Shown here one piece after another: positions 18,846 to 27,852 of a stretch of 64,000 nucleotides of DNA. A program made the position numbers and the translations under genes. The notes under the pieces are model-generated. The model was not told the DNA's origin and made no database searches. It was given only the letters and a program-made list of their open reading frames with translations. Numbering within the stretch: position 1 is the stretch's first letter; each line of letters opens with the position of its first letter. This DNA is from an uncultured Helicobacter sp. (lineage in GTDB: Bacteria > Campylobacterota > Campylobacteria > Campylobacterales > Helicobacteraceae): contig CALUTE010000003.1 in the NCBI GenBank assembly GCA_944323645.1, positions 1 to 64,000 of the forward strand, read 5' to 3'.

Positions 18846-21320
18846 ATGGAGCGTCTTTTAGATAATGCTGTGGTTGATATAAAAATTGATGATTCTATTA
18901 AGGAGAGTTATTTAGATTATTCTATGAGTGTCATTGTTGGACGCGCTTTGCCTGATGCAAAAGATGGGCTAAAACCCGTACATAGAAGAATCCTTTATGC
19001 AATGAGTGAGCTTAATGTCAATGCGCGCTCCCAACACAAAAAAAGTGCTCGTATTGTAGGGGACGTCATAGGGAAATACCACCCACATGGTGATACTGCG
19101 GTATATGATGCGCTTGTTCGTATGGCACAAGATTTTTCTATGCGCTTACCACTTGTTGATGGGCAGGGCAACTTTGGTTCTATCGATGGTGATAATGCAG
19201 CTGCTATGCGCTACACTGAGGCGCGTATGACACTTGCTAGCGAAGAAATTTTGCGTGATATTGAAAAAGATACGGTGGATTTTATCCCAAACTATGATGA
19301 CAGCTTGAAAGAGCCAGACATACTACCAAGTCGGATTCCAAACCTACTTGTCAATGGTTCTAGTGGTATTGCAGTAGGTATGGCAACAAGTATTCCTCCA
19401 CACAGGCTAGATGAAATTATTGATGCGCTTTTTTGCGTGATTGACAATCCAGACGCCCCTCTTGAGGAGTTACTTGAGCACATCAAGGGTCCAGACTTCC
19501 CAACAGGAGGTATTATCTATGGCAAACAAGGAATTATAGATGCTTACAGTACGGGTAGAGGACGAATCAGAGTGCGTGCTAAAACTCATATTGAAAAAAC
19601 CAAAACAAAAGACATTATCATCATTGATGAGATTCCCTACCAAGTCAATAAAGCAAAACTTGTCGAGCAAATCAGTGAGCTTGCTAAAGACAAGGTGATT
19701 GAAGGCATCGCCGAAGTACGCGATGAGTCTGATCGCGAAGGAATGCGTGTTGTTATCGAGCTTAAAAAAGATGCGATGAGCGAAATCGTGCTTAATAATC
19801 TCTACAAATCTACCGCTATGGAGAGCACATTTGGAATCATTCTGCTTGCTATCAATAACAAAGAGCCAAAAATCTTTACGCTGCTAGAGCTTCTTAATAT
19901 TTTTCTTACACACCGAAAAACGGTCATTATTCGGCGCACAATTTTTGATTTAGAAAAGGCAAAGGCGCGTGCGCACATTCTAGAGGGACTTAAGATTGCG
20001 CTAGATAATATTGAAGCAATCATTAAACTTATCCGAGCGAGTGCAGATACAGAAGTTGCAAAAACAGGGCTTATGGAACATTTTGGCTTGAGTGAATTGC
20101 AAGCTAAAGCGATTTTAGAGATGCGCTTACAGCGTTTAACAGGACTAGAGCGCGACAAAATAGAACAAGAATATGCCGAAGTCCTTGCACAAATAGAATA
20201 CCTTACAAGTATTCTAAAAAGCGAAGAAAAGCTAAAAGAAATTATCAAAGAAGAGCTAGCAGAAATCAAAGAAAAATTCTCAAGCCCCCGCCTCACACAG
20301 ATTGAAGAAGATTATGACACCATTGATGTGGAAGACCTGATTCCTAATGAGCCAGTTGTGGTAACAATGAGTCATAGAGGTTACGTAAAACGCGTGCTGC
20401 TAAAAACCTATGAAAAACAAAATCGAGGTGGTAAAGGCAAAATCAGTGGCAACACACACGATGATGACTTTATAGAATCTTTCTTTGTTGCCAATACACA
20501 CGATACAATACTCTTTATTACCAACAAGGGGCAACTCTATTGGTTAAAAGTATATAAAATCCCAGAGGCTGGGCGCACTGCTATTGGCAAAGCAGTAGTA
20601 AATCTCATCAGTCTTCAAACAGATGAAAAGATTATGGCGACTATCACAACAAAAGATTTTAACAAAGATAAATCGCTTGTGTTTTTCACTAAAAACGGTA
20701 TCGTGAAGCGCACCAACCTAAGCGAATATAGCAATATTCGTAATGTTGGTGTGCGCGCGATCAATCTCGATGAAGATGATGAGCTTGTAACTGCACGCAT
20801 TATCACACAAGATATCAAAGAGCTATTCATCGCCACACGCAAAGGAATGTGCATACGATTTAGTATTAACGATATTCGCGAGATAGGGCGTGTTAGCAGA
20901 GGAGTAACTGGAATTCGCTTTAAAGAAAAAAATGACTGTGTAATTGCCGCAACCACCATTGGTAACGATAATGATAAGCTTTTGACAGTAAGTGAGCAAG
21001 GCATTGGCAAGCAAACACTTGCTGGCGAGTATCGATTGCAATCACGTGGTGGTAAGGGTGTGATTGTTATGAAACTCACAAGCAAAACAGGGAATCTTGT
21101 CAGCGTAACAAATGTCAATGATGAAAATATGGATCTAATGGTACTTACAAGCAAAGGTAAAATGATTCGTGTCGATACGGATGCAATCAGAGAAGCAGGG
21201 CGCAATACAAGCGGAGTCAAAATTGTCAATGTAGCAGGAGAAAAAGTCGCTTTTGCTGTTACTTGCCCAAAAGAAGAAAAAGATGAGCAAAATGAAGAGA
21301 ATCAAGAAAGTCAAGATTAG
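18846..21320 (+). CDS. gyrA: DNA gyrase subunit A
   Basis: The 824-residue breakage-reunion subunit of DNA gyrase supports negative supercoiling together with GyrB. The catalytic tyrosine is Y123 in [11 protein letters not shown]. The quinolone-resistance region reads [17 protein letters not shown], with T84 and D88 at the positions of E. coli S83 and D87. This is the same Thr/Asp pair that is wild type in Campylobacter, so no classical quinolone-resistance change is visible. The C-terminal beta-pinwheel carries a GyrA-box-like QNRGGKG near residue 520 and ends in an acidic tail. TAGGAG lies 6 bases before the ATG. Confidence 0.97.
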   Translation: MERLLDNAVVDIKIDDSIKESYLDYSMSVIVGRALPDAKDGLKPVHRRILYAMSELNVNARSQHKKSARIVGDVIGKYHPHGDTAVYDALVRMAQDFSMRLPLVDGQGNFGSIDGDNAAAMRYTEARMTLASEEILRDIEKDTVDFIPNYDDSLKEPDILPSRIPNLLVNGSSGIAVGMATSIPPHRLDEIIDALFCVIDNPDAPLEELLEHIKGPDFPTGGIIYGKQGIIDAYSTGRGRIRVRAKTHIEKTKTKDIIIIDEIPYQVNKAKLVEQISELAKDKVIEGIAEVRDESDREGMRVVIELKKDAMSEIVLNNLYKSTAMESTFGIILLAINNKEPKIFTLLELLNIFLTHRKTVIIRRTIFDLEKAKARAHILEGLKIALDNIEAIIKLIRASADTEVAKTGLMEHFGLSELQAKAILEMRLQRLTGLERDKIEQEYAEVLAQIEYLTSILKSEEKLKEIIKEELAEIKEKFSSPRLTQIEEDYDTIDVEDLIPNEPVVVTMSHRGYVKRVLLKTYEKQNRGGKGKISGNTHDDDFIESFFVANTHDTILFITNKGQLYWLKVYKIPEAGRTAIGKAVVNLISLQTDEKIMATITTKDFNKDKSLVFFTKNGIVKRTNLSEYSNIRNVGVRAINLDEDDELVTARIITQDIKELFIATRKGMCIRFSINDIREIGRVSRGVTGIRFKEKNDCVIAATTIGNDNDKLLTVSEQGIGKQTLAGEYRLQSRGGKGVIVMKLTSKTGNLVSVTNVNDENMDLMVLTSKGKMIRVDTDAIREAGRNTSGVKIVNVAGEKVAFAVTCPKEEKDEQNEENQESQD

Positions 21321-21358
21321 GGCTTATACTAGCTTATTCGCACGAAAGGAGGATATTG

Positions 21359-21697
21359 ATGCCAATTTTACCAACATATAATCACTGCTGTGGGTGTAGT
21401 GCGTGCTATGCTGCTTGTCCGCATAATAGTATCACAATGTGCCCTGATAGTGAAGGATTTTTGTACCCAGATATAAATTCTACTACCTGTACAGAATGCA
21501 AAATATGCGAACAAGTCTGTCCGACACTACCCTATTTGGACTTTGCTCCATACACTTTGGTGCGCAAACGTTCGACCTTTCCTTACAATCCCAAAATCTC
21601 TTGTGCCCAAAGAATCAATCATACTATATCCAACCAGGCTGCCACAAAATCCTTTTCGCTGACTAAGAGAGAGAGAGAGAGAGAGAACAGAGTTTAG
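21359..21697 (+). CDS. Ferredoxin-domain N-terminal part of a phase-variable FrhB/pyruvyl-transferase gene
   Basis: The ATG at 21359 has a near-perfect AAAGGAGG 6 bases upstream and lies 38 bases after gyrA, so it is probably read from the gyrA transcript. The 112 residues begin with two clustered cysteine sets (CCGCSACYAACP and CTECKICEQVCP), a 2x[4Fe-4S] ferredoxin domain. The frame then enters a run of GA dinucleotides, is read as an alternating R-E repeat, and hits TAG at 21695. Proteins with coenzyme F420 hydrogenase/dehydrogenase beta domains normally start with exactly such a ferredoxin domain, and that domain resumes in another frame just downstream. I therefore read this as the 5' part of one gene in the OFF phase. 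Confidence 0.8.
   Translation: MPILPTYNHCCGCSACYAACPHNSITMCPDSEGFLYPDINSTTCTECKICEQVCPTLPYLDFAPYTLVRKRSTFPYNPKISCAQRINHTISNQAATKSFSLTKRERERENRV
21667..21686. repeat. (GA)10 dinucleotide repeat, frame switch
   Basis: Ten GA units run without interruption inside coding sequence. The upstream frame uses codons starting at positions equal to 2 modulo 3, and the downstream FrhB/pyruvyl-transferase frame uses positions equal to 1. Loss of one unit (9) or gain of two (12) would join them into one 930-residue (9 units) protein. With ten units the gene is out of frame. Slipped-strand mispairing at such tracts is the classical mechanism of phase variation. Confidence 0.85.
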
Positions 21698-21735
21698 ATT
21701 CTGCGCATAGTGCTTCTTCTTTAGATGTAGCTGTT

Positions 21736-24153
21736 TTGGGCAATATTGCCTTAGACACTGCCATTTCAAACTCCACACGTCATTGCTTTGCAATCAAAGC
21801 CAAAGATACGAATTTGCGCCTTAACTCCTCATCTGGAGGGGTTTTTAGCCTTTTGGCAGAGGCTTGCTTACAACAAGGTGGCGTTGTATTTGGCGCTGGG
21901 TTTGATGAGAGTTTGCGTGTAGTGCATAAAGGAATAGAATCTAGCACAAGCAAATCCAGCCCAAAAGAACTAGAATCCGAGCAAAACACAGAATCCAAAT
22001 TAGATTCCAAAGAAAACCTAGAATCTAACAAAACAACACAAAACCTCTTAGATTTTCTACGGCGCTCCAAATATGTACAATCAGACAAGAATGAGAGCTT
22101 TAAGCAGATTAAAGCACTGCTGCAACAGGGGCGCAAGGTACTTTTTAGCGGTGTACAATGCGAAGTTCAAGGGCTTTTAGCCTATCTCAAAAAACCTTAT
22201 GAAAACCTCCTTACCTGCGAGGTTATTTGCAACTCCGTGCCAAGCCCCAAGATATGGGAAATCTACAAACAAAGCCTACTTGAAGAGGCAGGAGAAGAGC
22301 TTATAGATTTTAACTTTAGAGGCAAAGATTATGGCTGGGAGCACGGAACATTTGCCATAAAAACAAAAACAAAAACAAAAACAAAAGTATTTCCACACCA
22401 CGAATCTCTTTTTATGAGAGGTTTTCTCTCTCACCTCATCACACGTCCAAGCTGTGAAAACTGCTATGCCAAAGATGGAAGAAGCGGTGCAGATATTACT
22501 TTGGGGGATTTTTGGGGCGTTAGGCAGTTTCATAAAGATTTTGTAGATTCTCAAGGTATAAGCTGTGTCATCACACACAACAAAAAAGCGCTATCTGCCA
22601 TAGAATCTATACGCAATCTTATAGAGATAACCCCAACTAGCTTTGAGGCGATCATAAGCGGAAATTCCGCCCTTTTACAATCCGGAGTAACCCACCAAAA
22701 GCGCAAAGAAGCCATAGCGCAGATTCTAAATACCTATGATCAAACGCACAATGCTCTAGAATCTATAAACACACTAAAGCACTATATACAACCACAAAAA
22801 AGGTACGTACTATCTATAATAACATTTGTGAGAAAAGGCATTCTAGCTTGTATCCCAAAAAAATTAAAACCAAAACTAAAAAAAATATTAGGGCGTGATA
22901 AGTTTGAGGTTGCCATCATTACATTCACTTCAAGTGATAACAATTATGGGCAAATCCTGCAATCTTATGCGCTGCAACAATACTTGCGCAACACATATCC
23001 TAAAGTATCTTTTGCAACAACTGATATTAGCAACATTACATCGCCTCTTGCATATTATTATCGCTTAGAAGCAGCATTTAGAAAATATGGCGTAATGGGT
23101 TTTGTAAAAAAACTCTTTCAAAAAATACAACAAAAATGTACCAAAAACCCAACCCCCAATACCACCAAACAAATACCGCAACAGCTACTCAGTATAAACA
23201 GGGGCTTTGAAAACTTTAGATCAAACTTTATAACTCCCCATACGCGCACAACAAATAGCCTGCCATACTTTCGCATACCAAAGGCAAGTATGTATATCGT
23301 AGGAAGCGATCAAGTCTGGAATGGCTCGGGACTTGCGAGATACCTGTATGATATGAGATATTTTCATACCACCTTTTTGTCGCACTATCTTCTTGGCTTT
23401 GTCGATAAAAGAAAATCGCGTTTTAAAAATACCAAAAAAATCGCCTATGCGCCAAGCATTGGTTCAATAGATATTCCACAAGTTTTTAAAGAGGTTTTTA
23501 AGCAATATTTATCCTCTTTTGATGCTCTCTCCGTGCGCGAAGAATGCAATATTGCCTCGCTTAAAGAATTGGGGCTAGAATCTGTATGTGTACCCGACCC
23601 AACAATGCTCCTCTCTCAAAAGGACTACCTTGCCATAGCCACACCTCTTGGGTATAAAAATGATGTATTTGTCTATATGCTAGGGACTGATACGTTGGTT
23701 GATAAAGATAAAGCACTCGGCTTTGTTGAACAGAATCTAAAAAACAAAAATGGCGCTAAGATTCTATACGCTAATGCGCATGTGAATTTTTCTTGTGCAT
23801 ACGATATGACTACAGATTTTTATCCAACACCACAAGAATGGATAGGAGCGATTGCGGATTCTAGGCTTGTGATTACTAATTCTTTTCATGGCTGTGTGTT
23901 TGCAATCATTATGAACACACCATTTTTAGCACTAAAACTCGGAGGAGAAGCTTCTGCGATGAACACACGTTTTGAGACATTGCTTGAGATTTTTGGACTA
24001 CAAGAAAGGCTATGCAGCGATTTGGAAGAGTTTAAGGCAAAATATAGTGCCAATATACCAATAGATTGGCAAGCAGTCAATACGCGCCTTGGGCTTTGGT
24101 CGCAGGTAGGCAAAGACTTTTTGGCAAAACACGTGGGGCGCTATGTGCGCTAA
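21736..24153 (+). CDS. FrhB-type domain plus polysaccharide pyruvyl transferase, 3' part of the phase-variable gene
   Basis: The frame is open from 21667; the nominal TTG at 21736 is probably not a real start. About residues 20-370 match the coenzyme F420 hydrogenase/dehydrogenase beta family: LNSSSGGVFSLLAEACL, GGVVFGAGFD, FSGVQCEVQGLLAYL, and CENCYAKDGRSGADITLGDFWG. From about residue 395 (VAIITFTSSDNNYGQILQ) to the end is a polysaccharide pyruvyl transferase domain with VGSDQVWN, SVREE, DPTMLL and ITNSFHGC. Such fusions occur in surface-polysaccharide loci. A Ser/Glu/Asp-rich LES/LDS linker sits at about residues 75-105, and a KT repeat near 210. Biological substrate unknown. In the present phase this part would not be translated from the good upstream start. 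Confidence 0.8.
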   Translation: MGNIALDTAISNSTRHCFAIKAKDTNLRLNSSSGGVFSLLAEACLQQGGVVFGAGFDESLRVVHKGIESSTSKSSPKELESEQNTESKLDSKENLESNKTTQNLLDFLRRSKYVQSDKNESFKQIKALLQQGRKVLFSGVQCEVQGLLAYLKKPYENLLTCEVICNSVPSPKIWEIYKQSLLEEAGEELIDFNFRGKDYGWEHGTFAIKTKTKTKTKVFPHHESLFMRGFLSHLITRPSCENCYAKDGRSGADITLGDFWGVRQFHKDFVDSQGISCVITHNKKALSAIESIRNLIEITPTSFEAIISGNSALLQSGVTHQKRKEAIAQILNTYDQTHNALESINTLKHYIQPQKRYVLSIITFVRKGILACIPKKLKPKLKKILGRDKFEVAIITFTSSDNNYGQILQSYALQQYLRNTYPKVSFATTDISNITSPLAYYYRLEAAFRKYGVMGFVKKLFQKIQQKCTKNPTPNTTKQIPQQLLSINRGFENFRSNFITPHTRTTNSLPYFRIPKASMYIVGSDQVWNGSGLARYLYDMRYFHTTFLSHYLLGFVDKRKSRFKNTKKIAYAPSIGSIDIPQVFKEVFKQYLSSFDALSVREECNIASLKELGLESVCVPDPTMLLSQKDYLAIATPLGYKNDVFVYMLGTDTLVDKDKALGFVEQNLKNKNGAKILYANAHVNFSCAYDMTTDFYPTPQEWIGAIADSRLVITNSFHGCVFAIIMNTPFLALKLGGEASAMNTRFETLLEIFGLQERLCSDLEEFKAKYSANIPIDWQAVNTRLGLWSQVGKDFLAKHVGRYVR
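22359..22386. repeat. (AAAAAC)4 hexamer repeat
   Basis: Four tandem AAAAAC units plus AAAA, in frame, coding for alternating Lys-Thr. Because the unit is six bases, copy-number change would alter protein length without shifting the frame. It lies inside the FrhB-like domain. Confidence 0.7.
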
Positions 24154-24178
24154 CTCATCAAAGCACAAATCCTAATGA

Positions 24179-25441
24179 CTAGTCTTTTGGTGCAATGGCG
24201 TATATTTTTTCTAGCCATTCATTGAGTGTTTTTTCAAATCCTTTGTTTGTTTTTTCAACAAACACCAAATCCTTAAGCAAATACTGCTGTGCTACAAACC
24301 CACCAAAATCGTGGGGATATTTGTAGGTTTTTGAGTTTGGGAGAATGTGTGGGCTTATGGGGATAATCTCGCCTTCTTTAATGGCTTTAAGTGCAGAATC
24401 TATAGCTGTGTAGGCAGTATTGGACTTTGGTGAGGAGGCAAGATAAATAACACACTGTGCAAGGATAATGCGAGATTCTGGGTAGCCTATTTTATGGACT
24501 GCTTGCATTGTCGAGGTGGCAAGATTAAGGGCATTGGGGTTGGCATTGCCAATATCCTCGCTTGCTAGAATTACAAGGCGGCGTGCAATAAAATCTGGAT
24601 TTTCTCCACCAGCAATGAGTCTTGCAAGATAATAAATACTCGCATTGACATCGCTTCCACGTATAGATTTTATCAGGGCAGAAATAAGACTATAGTGCGT
24701 TTCATCTTCGCTAGCACCATCATTTAAACTCACTGGACGCAAGTTTTTGATATGTTCAAGATGAATACAATCGCCTAATGCAAGAACATCCAAAACATTA
24801 AGCATAGCACGCCCATCTCCACCACTACTTGCAACAAGATAATCACAAGCCTCTTGCGTAATGTATTTTCTATGGATATGACTAGATTCTATAGAAGGTT
24901 CTATGTTATTGATAGATTCTTGCACAGATTCTATGATAGAAAATCCAATCGCACCAAGCGCACGATGCAATAATACAAAAAGCTCTTGTGTACTAAGTGG
25001 CTTAAACTCACACAATAAAGATCGTGAGCGAATTGCACCTGTGAGTGTATAAAATGGGTTTTCCGTACTTGCACCAAGCACGATGGCTCTCCGTTCTTCC
25101 ATAATAGGCAAAAGCACTTCTTGTTGCGATTTTGATAAACGATGTACTTCATCAATAAAGATAGTTGGCACAATCAAGGATTGTTCATATTGCTTAAGAC
25201 TTGAACGCAAAGATTCAAGCTTAAAACTTGTGGCATTAAATTCTAAAAACACACTTCCTAATTCATTGGCAATTAACCGAGCAAGTGTTGTTTTGCCACT
25301 GCCCGGAGATCCATAGAAAAAACAATGTGGCATTTTTCGTGCATACAAAGCAAGAGTGAGAGGCTTACCCACACCAAAAAGATGAGATTGCCCGATAAAC
25401 TCATCAAAACTCTTAGGGCGCAAGGCTGTCGCAAGGCTCAT
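24179..25441 (-). CDS. rarA: Replication-associated recombination protein A (AAA+ ATPase)
   Basis: The 420-residue AAA+ ATPase of the RarA/MgsA/WRNIP1 family acts at stalled replication forks. Walker A is G44-SPGSGKT (residues 44-51), and Walker B is IFIDEVHR with D97 and E98. The sensor region ENPFYTLTGAIRSR follows, and the C-terminal part has GGDGRAMLNVLD and the SDVNAS-type tetramerisation region. It is the third gene of a cbpA-hspR-rarA transcript, an order matching H. pylori HP1024-HP1026 as I recall it, so its expression is probably heat-shock controlled through HspR. Convergent with the pyruvyl-transferase gene across a 25-base gap. Confidence 0.9.
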   Translation of the reverse strand: MSLATALRPKSFDEFIGQSHLFGVGKPLTLALYARKMPHCFFYGSPGSGKTTLARLIANELGSVFLEFNATSFKLESLRSSLKQYEQSLIVPTIFIDEVHRLSKSQQEVLLPIMEERRAIVLGASTENPFYTLTGAIRSRSLLCEFKPLSTQELFVLLHRALGAIGFSIIESVQESINNIEPSIESSHIHRKYITQEACDYLVASSGGDGRAMLNVLDVLALGDCIHLEHIKNLRPVSLNDGASEDETHYSLISALIKSIRGSDVNASIYYLARLIAGGENPDFIARRLVILASEDIGNANPNALNLATSTMQAVHKIGYPESRIILAQCVIYLASSPKSNTAYTAIDSALKAIKEGEIIPISPHILPNSKTYKYPHDFGGFVAQQYLLKDLVFVEKTNKGFEKTLNEWLEKIYAIAPKD

Positions 25442-25450
25442 AGTATAATG

Positions 25451-25804
25451 CTACTTGCCCTTAAAAAGTATTAGCTCATATGAACTTTGTTTTACTGCAA
25501 CATTACTCGAACTCCTATTTGCGTCAGCTCGAAGTTGATTTATCACGCCATCTAACTCATCTAGGCGCTCTTTGAGACGTAAAATAATATCAACACCCGC
25601 GAGATTTACACCCAAATCACGGGTAAGGCGCAAAATAGTCTTTATTTTGTCAATATCGCGTTGAGAATATAAGCGCATTTTGCCTTCTGTTCTGCCCGGT
25701 TCAATCAAGCCCTCTTTTTCATACTGACGAAGAGTTTGTGGGTGGATTTCCAAGATTTTTGCCACGACACTAATAAGATATACAGGCTCATCATAGCTAT
25801 ACAT
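25451..25804 (-). CDS. hspR: MerR-family heat-shock repressor HspR
   Basis: The 117-residue DNA-binding protein has an N-terminal MerR-type winged helix-turn-helix (PVYLISVVAKILEIHPQTLRQYEKEGLIEPGRT...RLYSQRDI) followed by a leucine-rich helical dimerisation tail. In Helicobacter and Campylobacter, HspR represses chaperone operons by binding HAIR-type inverted repeats. I chose the ATG at 25804, which has AAAGGAG 5 bases upstream, over the in-frame GTG at 25810. It is placed between cbpA and rarA, so it probably represses its own operon at the repeats upstream of cbpA. Confidence 0.92.
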   Translation of the reverse strand: MYSYDEPVYLISVVAKILEIHPQTLRQYEKEGLIEPGRTEGKMRLYSQRDIDKIKTILRLTRDLGVNLAGVDIILRLKERLDELDGVINQLRADANRSSSNVAVKQSSYELILFKGK

Positions 25805-25831
25805 TAACACTCCTTTGCTAGTAAAATAGAC

Positions 25832-26692
25832 CTATGGAAGCTCTTCTTGAAGTAGTTTTTTTAGTGGTTCTGAAAGAGAATCTAAAGGTGGAAGGACAAT
25901 ATTTGCCTTAAGATATAGATCTCCCATAGCCTTTGTTTTAAGATTTTTAACCCCAAGTTCCTTGACACGAAAAACTTGGGCATTCTTTGTGTTGGGTGGA
26001 ATTTTTAGAGTAACTTCTTTATGCAGTGTTGGAATGTTTATTTTACCCCCAAAAAGTGCTGTTTTAAGAGGTAGATCAAATGAGCGCGTCAGATCATCAC
26101 CATCACGCTCATAAACAGGACTGGATTCTATATGTACATTCAACAAGAGAGCACCCCTTTTGCTTCTACCTTGCGCACCCTGCTCCGCCACTCGGATCGT
26201 CTTTCCCTCACTAATACCCTCTGGAATCTTAAGATTTAACGTTTCATTTTGCCAATGAATCGTGTGAGTACCACCAAGAACAGCAAGATCAAATGGAATC
26301 TTGATTTGCGCACGCATATCAAGATTCTCCTCAAAATCAAAGCCACCAAAGCCTCTCTGAAAACCGCCAAAAAAATCTCCTCCTGAAAAGCCGCCGCCTG
26401 AAAAAAGATTGCGCAATATTTCATCAAGTGCTCCTCCTCCTTGAGCACGTGCAAAATCGCTAAAACTTTGACCCCCAAACATATTATCACCAAATCGATC
26501 ATATTGTGCGCGTTTTTGCTCATCACTCAAAATCTCATAAGCAGCATTGATTTCTTTAAACTTTTCTTCAGCATCTTTGGCTTTATTAATATCAGGGTGA
26601 TATTTACGCGCAAGCTTGCGATATGCCTTTTTGATTTCTTCTTGACTTGCATTTTCACTAACTTCTAGTGTTTTATAAAGACTTTTATTCAT
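25832..26692 (-). CDS. cbpA: DnaJ-like co-chaperone CbpA
   Basis: The 286-residue J-domain protein stimulates DnaK. The J domain occupies residues 1-70 with the HPD motif at 32-34; a Gly/Phe-rich stretch runs about 78-117. The two beta-rich C-terminal substrate-binding domains follow. There is no cysteine-rich zinc finger, which separates it from true DnaJ and places it with CbpA. It is first in the cbpA-hspR-rarA operon, with hspR starting 27 bases after its stop codon. Confidence 0.93.
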   Translation of the reverse strand: MNKSLYKTLEVSENASQEEIKKAYRKLARKYHPDINKAKDAEEKFKEINAAYEILSDEQKRAQYDRFGDNMFGGQSFSDFARAQGGGALDEILRNLFSGGGFSGGDFFGGFQRGFGGFDFEENLDMRAQIKIPFDLAVLGGTHTIHWQNETLNLKIPEGISEGKTIRVAEQGAQGRSKRGALLLNVHIESSPVYERDGDDLTRSFDLPLKTALFGGKINIPTLHKEVTLKIPPNTKNAQVFRVKELGVKNLKTKAMGDLYLKANIVLPPLDSLSEPLKKLLQEELP

Positions 26693-26719
26693 ATCAAAAC
26701 TCCTTAGTACTATAACTAT

Positions 26720-26764
26720 ACTTTAGTGTTATTTTATCATAAAACTTTAGTGTTATAATATCAA
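26720..26764 (-). promoter_or_regulatory. cbpA promoter with two HAIR-like HspR sites
   Basis: On the minus strand, TTGATA (26759-26764) and TATGAT (26736-26741) are 17 bases apart, a good promoter for cbpA-hspR-rarA. Two 21-base near-identical direct repeats (26744-26764 and 26720-26740) overlap it. Each shares ATAACACTAAAGT, and each contains TGATA-N7-ACTAAAG, similar in layout to the HAIR consensus CTTGAGT-N7-ACTCAAG: the right arm matches 6 of 7, the left arm only 3-4 of 7. Binding by HspR, encoded in this operon, is inferred. Confidence 0.6.
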
Positions 26765-26800
26765 TTTTAAAATCTATCGAAAATATCTTGAACATTTGAT

Positions 26801-27436
26801 CTATTTGGATACAAAATCCTCCACACAATCCTGAAATAAATATTTGTGTTCATCAGGAAGCACACTATAAATTGCTTGTGCTAACGCTTGTATTTCCCAT
26901 AAAGCGTGCTTGCTTGAGCGCAGTTGAAGAAAGTTTTGCAAACTACGCGCATTAATACTCCACGTAAGCTCTGTAAGATAAGATTCTGGCATAGCATATT
27001 TAACATAATCATTTTTTATGCTGGTATCTTGTATAAGACTCTGCAATCTCTTTAGTGCTTCATAGCTCGCATTATCTACAGCTTCTATACCAACAAGCCT
27101 AATATATTTGCTTGCTTTCTCTAGCGTTGTAATATCTGCTTTGCGTAGTTCTACGAGAGTGTAGCGCGAAGATTTCACACTATAGCTAGCAATTCTATGG
27201 CGTGCAAGCTCTTGCAAACAAGCGCGTGATATGCCTTGAATATAAAATGTATAGGAGAGATGTTCTAACGTGCTTTTGTGGGAATATTTGTTGCCAACCC
27301 TGTCAATAAGTTCTTTATCCTTCTCTCCGCCATTATCGCTTCTATCAAAACTCTGCCAACACGTACGAATAGCGTGGGCACATACATCAAGTGGTGAAGA
27401 GTGAAGAAGCGTTATATGCGGGGTTTGCTGTATCAT
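26801..27436 (-). CDS. thyX: Flavin-dependent thymidylate synthase
   Basis: The 211-residue enzyme makes dTMP from dUMP using FADH2 and methylene-tetrahydrofolate, independently of ThyA. The diagnostic RHR...S motif is present as RHRIASYSVKSSRY (about residues 80-93), and the C-terminal NARSLQNFLQLRSSKHALWEI matches the nucleotide-binding end of ThyX. Its own -10 box (minus-strand TATAAT at 27466-27471) lies 30 bases upstream, so it is probably transcribed separately from the genes before it. Confidence 0.95.
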   Translation of the reverse strand: MIQQTPHITLLHSSPLDVCAHAIRTCWQSFDRSDNGGEKDKELIDRVGNKYSHKSTLEHLSYTFYIQGISRACLQELARHRIASYSVKSSRYTLVELRKADITTLEKASKYIRLVGIEAVDNASYEALKRLQSLIQDTSIKNDYVKYAMPESYLTELTWSINARSLQNFLQLRSSKHALWEIQALAQAIYSVLPDEHKYLFQDCVEDFVSK

Positions 27437-27465
27437 AATGTATCCTTATGGAAGAGTGTATTGTG

Positions 27466-27471
27466 ATTATA
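27466..27471 (-). promoter_or_regulatory. -10 box of thyX
   Basis: Minus-strand TATAAT 30 bases upstream of the thyX start, with a T-rich stretch further upstream but no clear -35 hexamer at 17 bases. Confidence 0.5.
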
Positions 27472-27510
27472 ACAGGGATTTATTTAAAAAAAGTTGTATC
27501 AATTTGGATT

Positions 27511-27852
27511 CTAGGGAAACTTGATAAACTTTGTACTTCTAAGGGTTTGCCCGGTACGGAGATTGGTTGCTTGAACATATAAAAATGCCGTATCACTATC
27601 AATCTCAAAGCCACCAAAAAAACCAGAATCTAAATAAAAATCCGCTTGCGTAAAGTCTGGTTTTTGCTTACAGATTTTAGCAATTTGCTCAAGACTTAGT
27701 AAATAGAGACTTGATTGAAAGCGAATATGGGCATTGGTGATTCGATCAAGGGTAATACCCGTACTTGTACGCAAGCTAATTAGAATAAATGAAATCAATA
27801 ATAAAAGCATGGTGGCATATATCAATGCGTAGGCGCGCGTGGTTTGTCTCAT
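27511..27852 (-). CDS. Pseudopilin-like membrane protein
   Basis: No named gene recognised. The 113-residue product starts MRQTTRAYALIYATMLLLLISF: a short basic leader, then a ~20-residue hydrophobic helix with an N-terminal aromatic, like the PilX/GspK-type minor pilins. The C-terminal part is small and beta-rich. The frame extends to 27906, but the ATG at 27852 overlaps the TGA of the preceding gene as ATGA, so translational coupling favours it. It is the last of three such genes in a row. Confidence 0.5.
   Translation of the reverse strand: MRQTTRAYALIYATMLLLLISFILISLRTSTGITLDRITNAHIRFQSSLYLLSLEQIAKICKQKPDFTQADFYLDSGFFGGFEIDSDTAFLYVQATNLRTGQTLRSTKFIKFP

Noticed and set aside
18846-21320. 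Possible quinolone-resistance substitution in gyrA (Thr at the Ser83 position)
   Set aside because: Thr at this position with Asp four residues on is the normal susceptible pattern in related Campylobacter.
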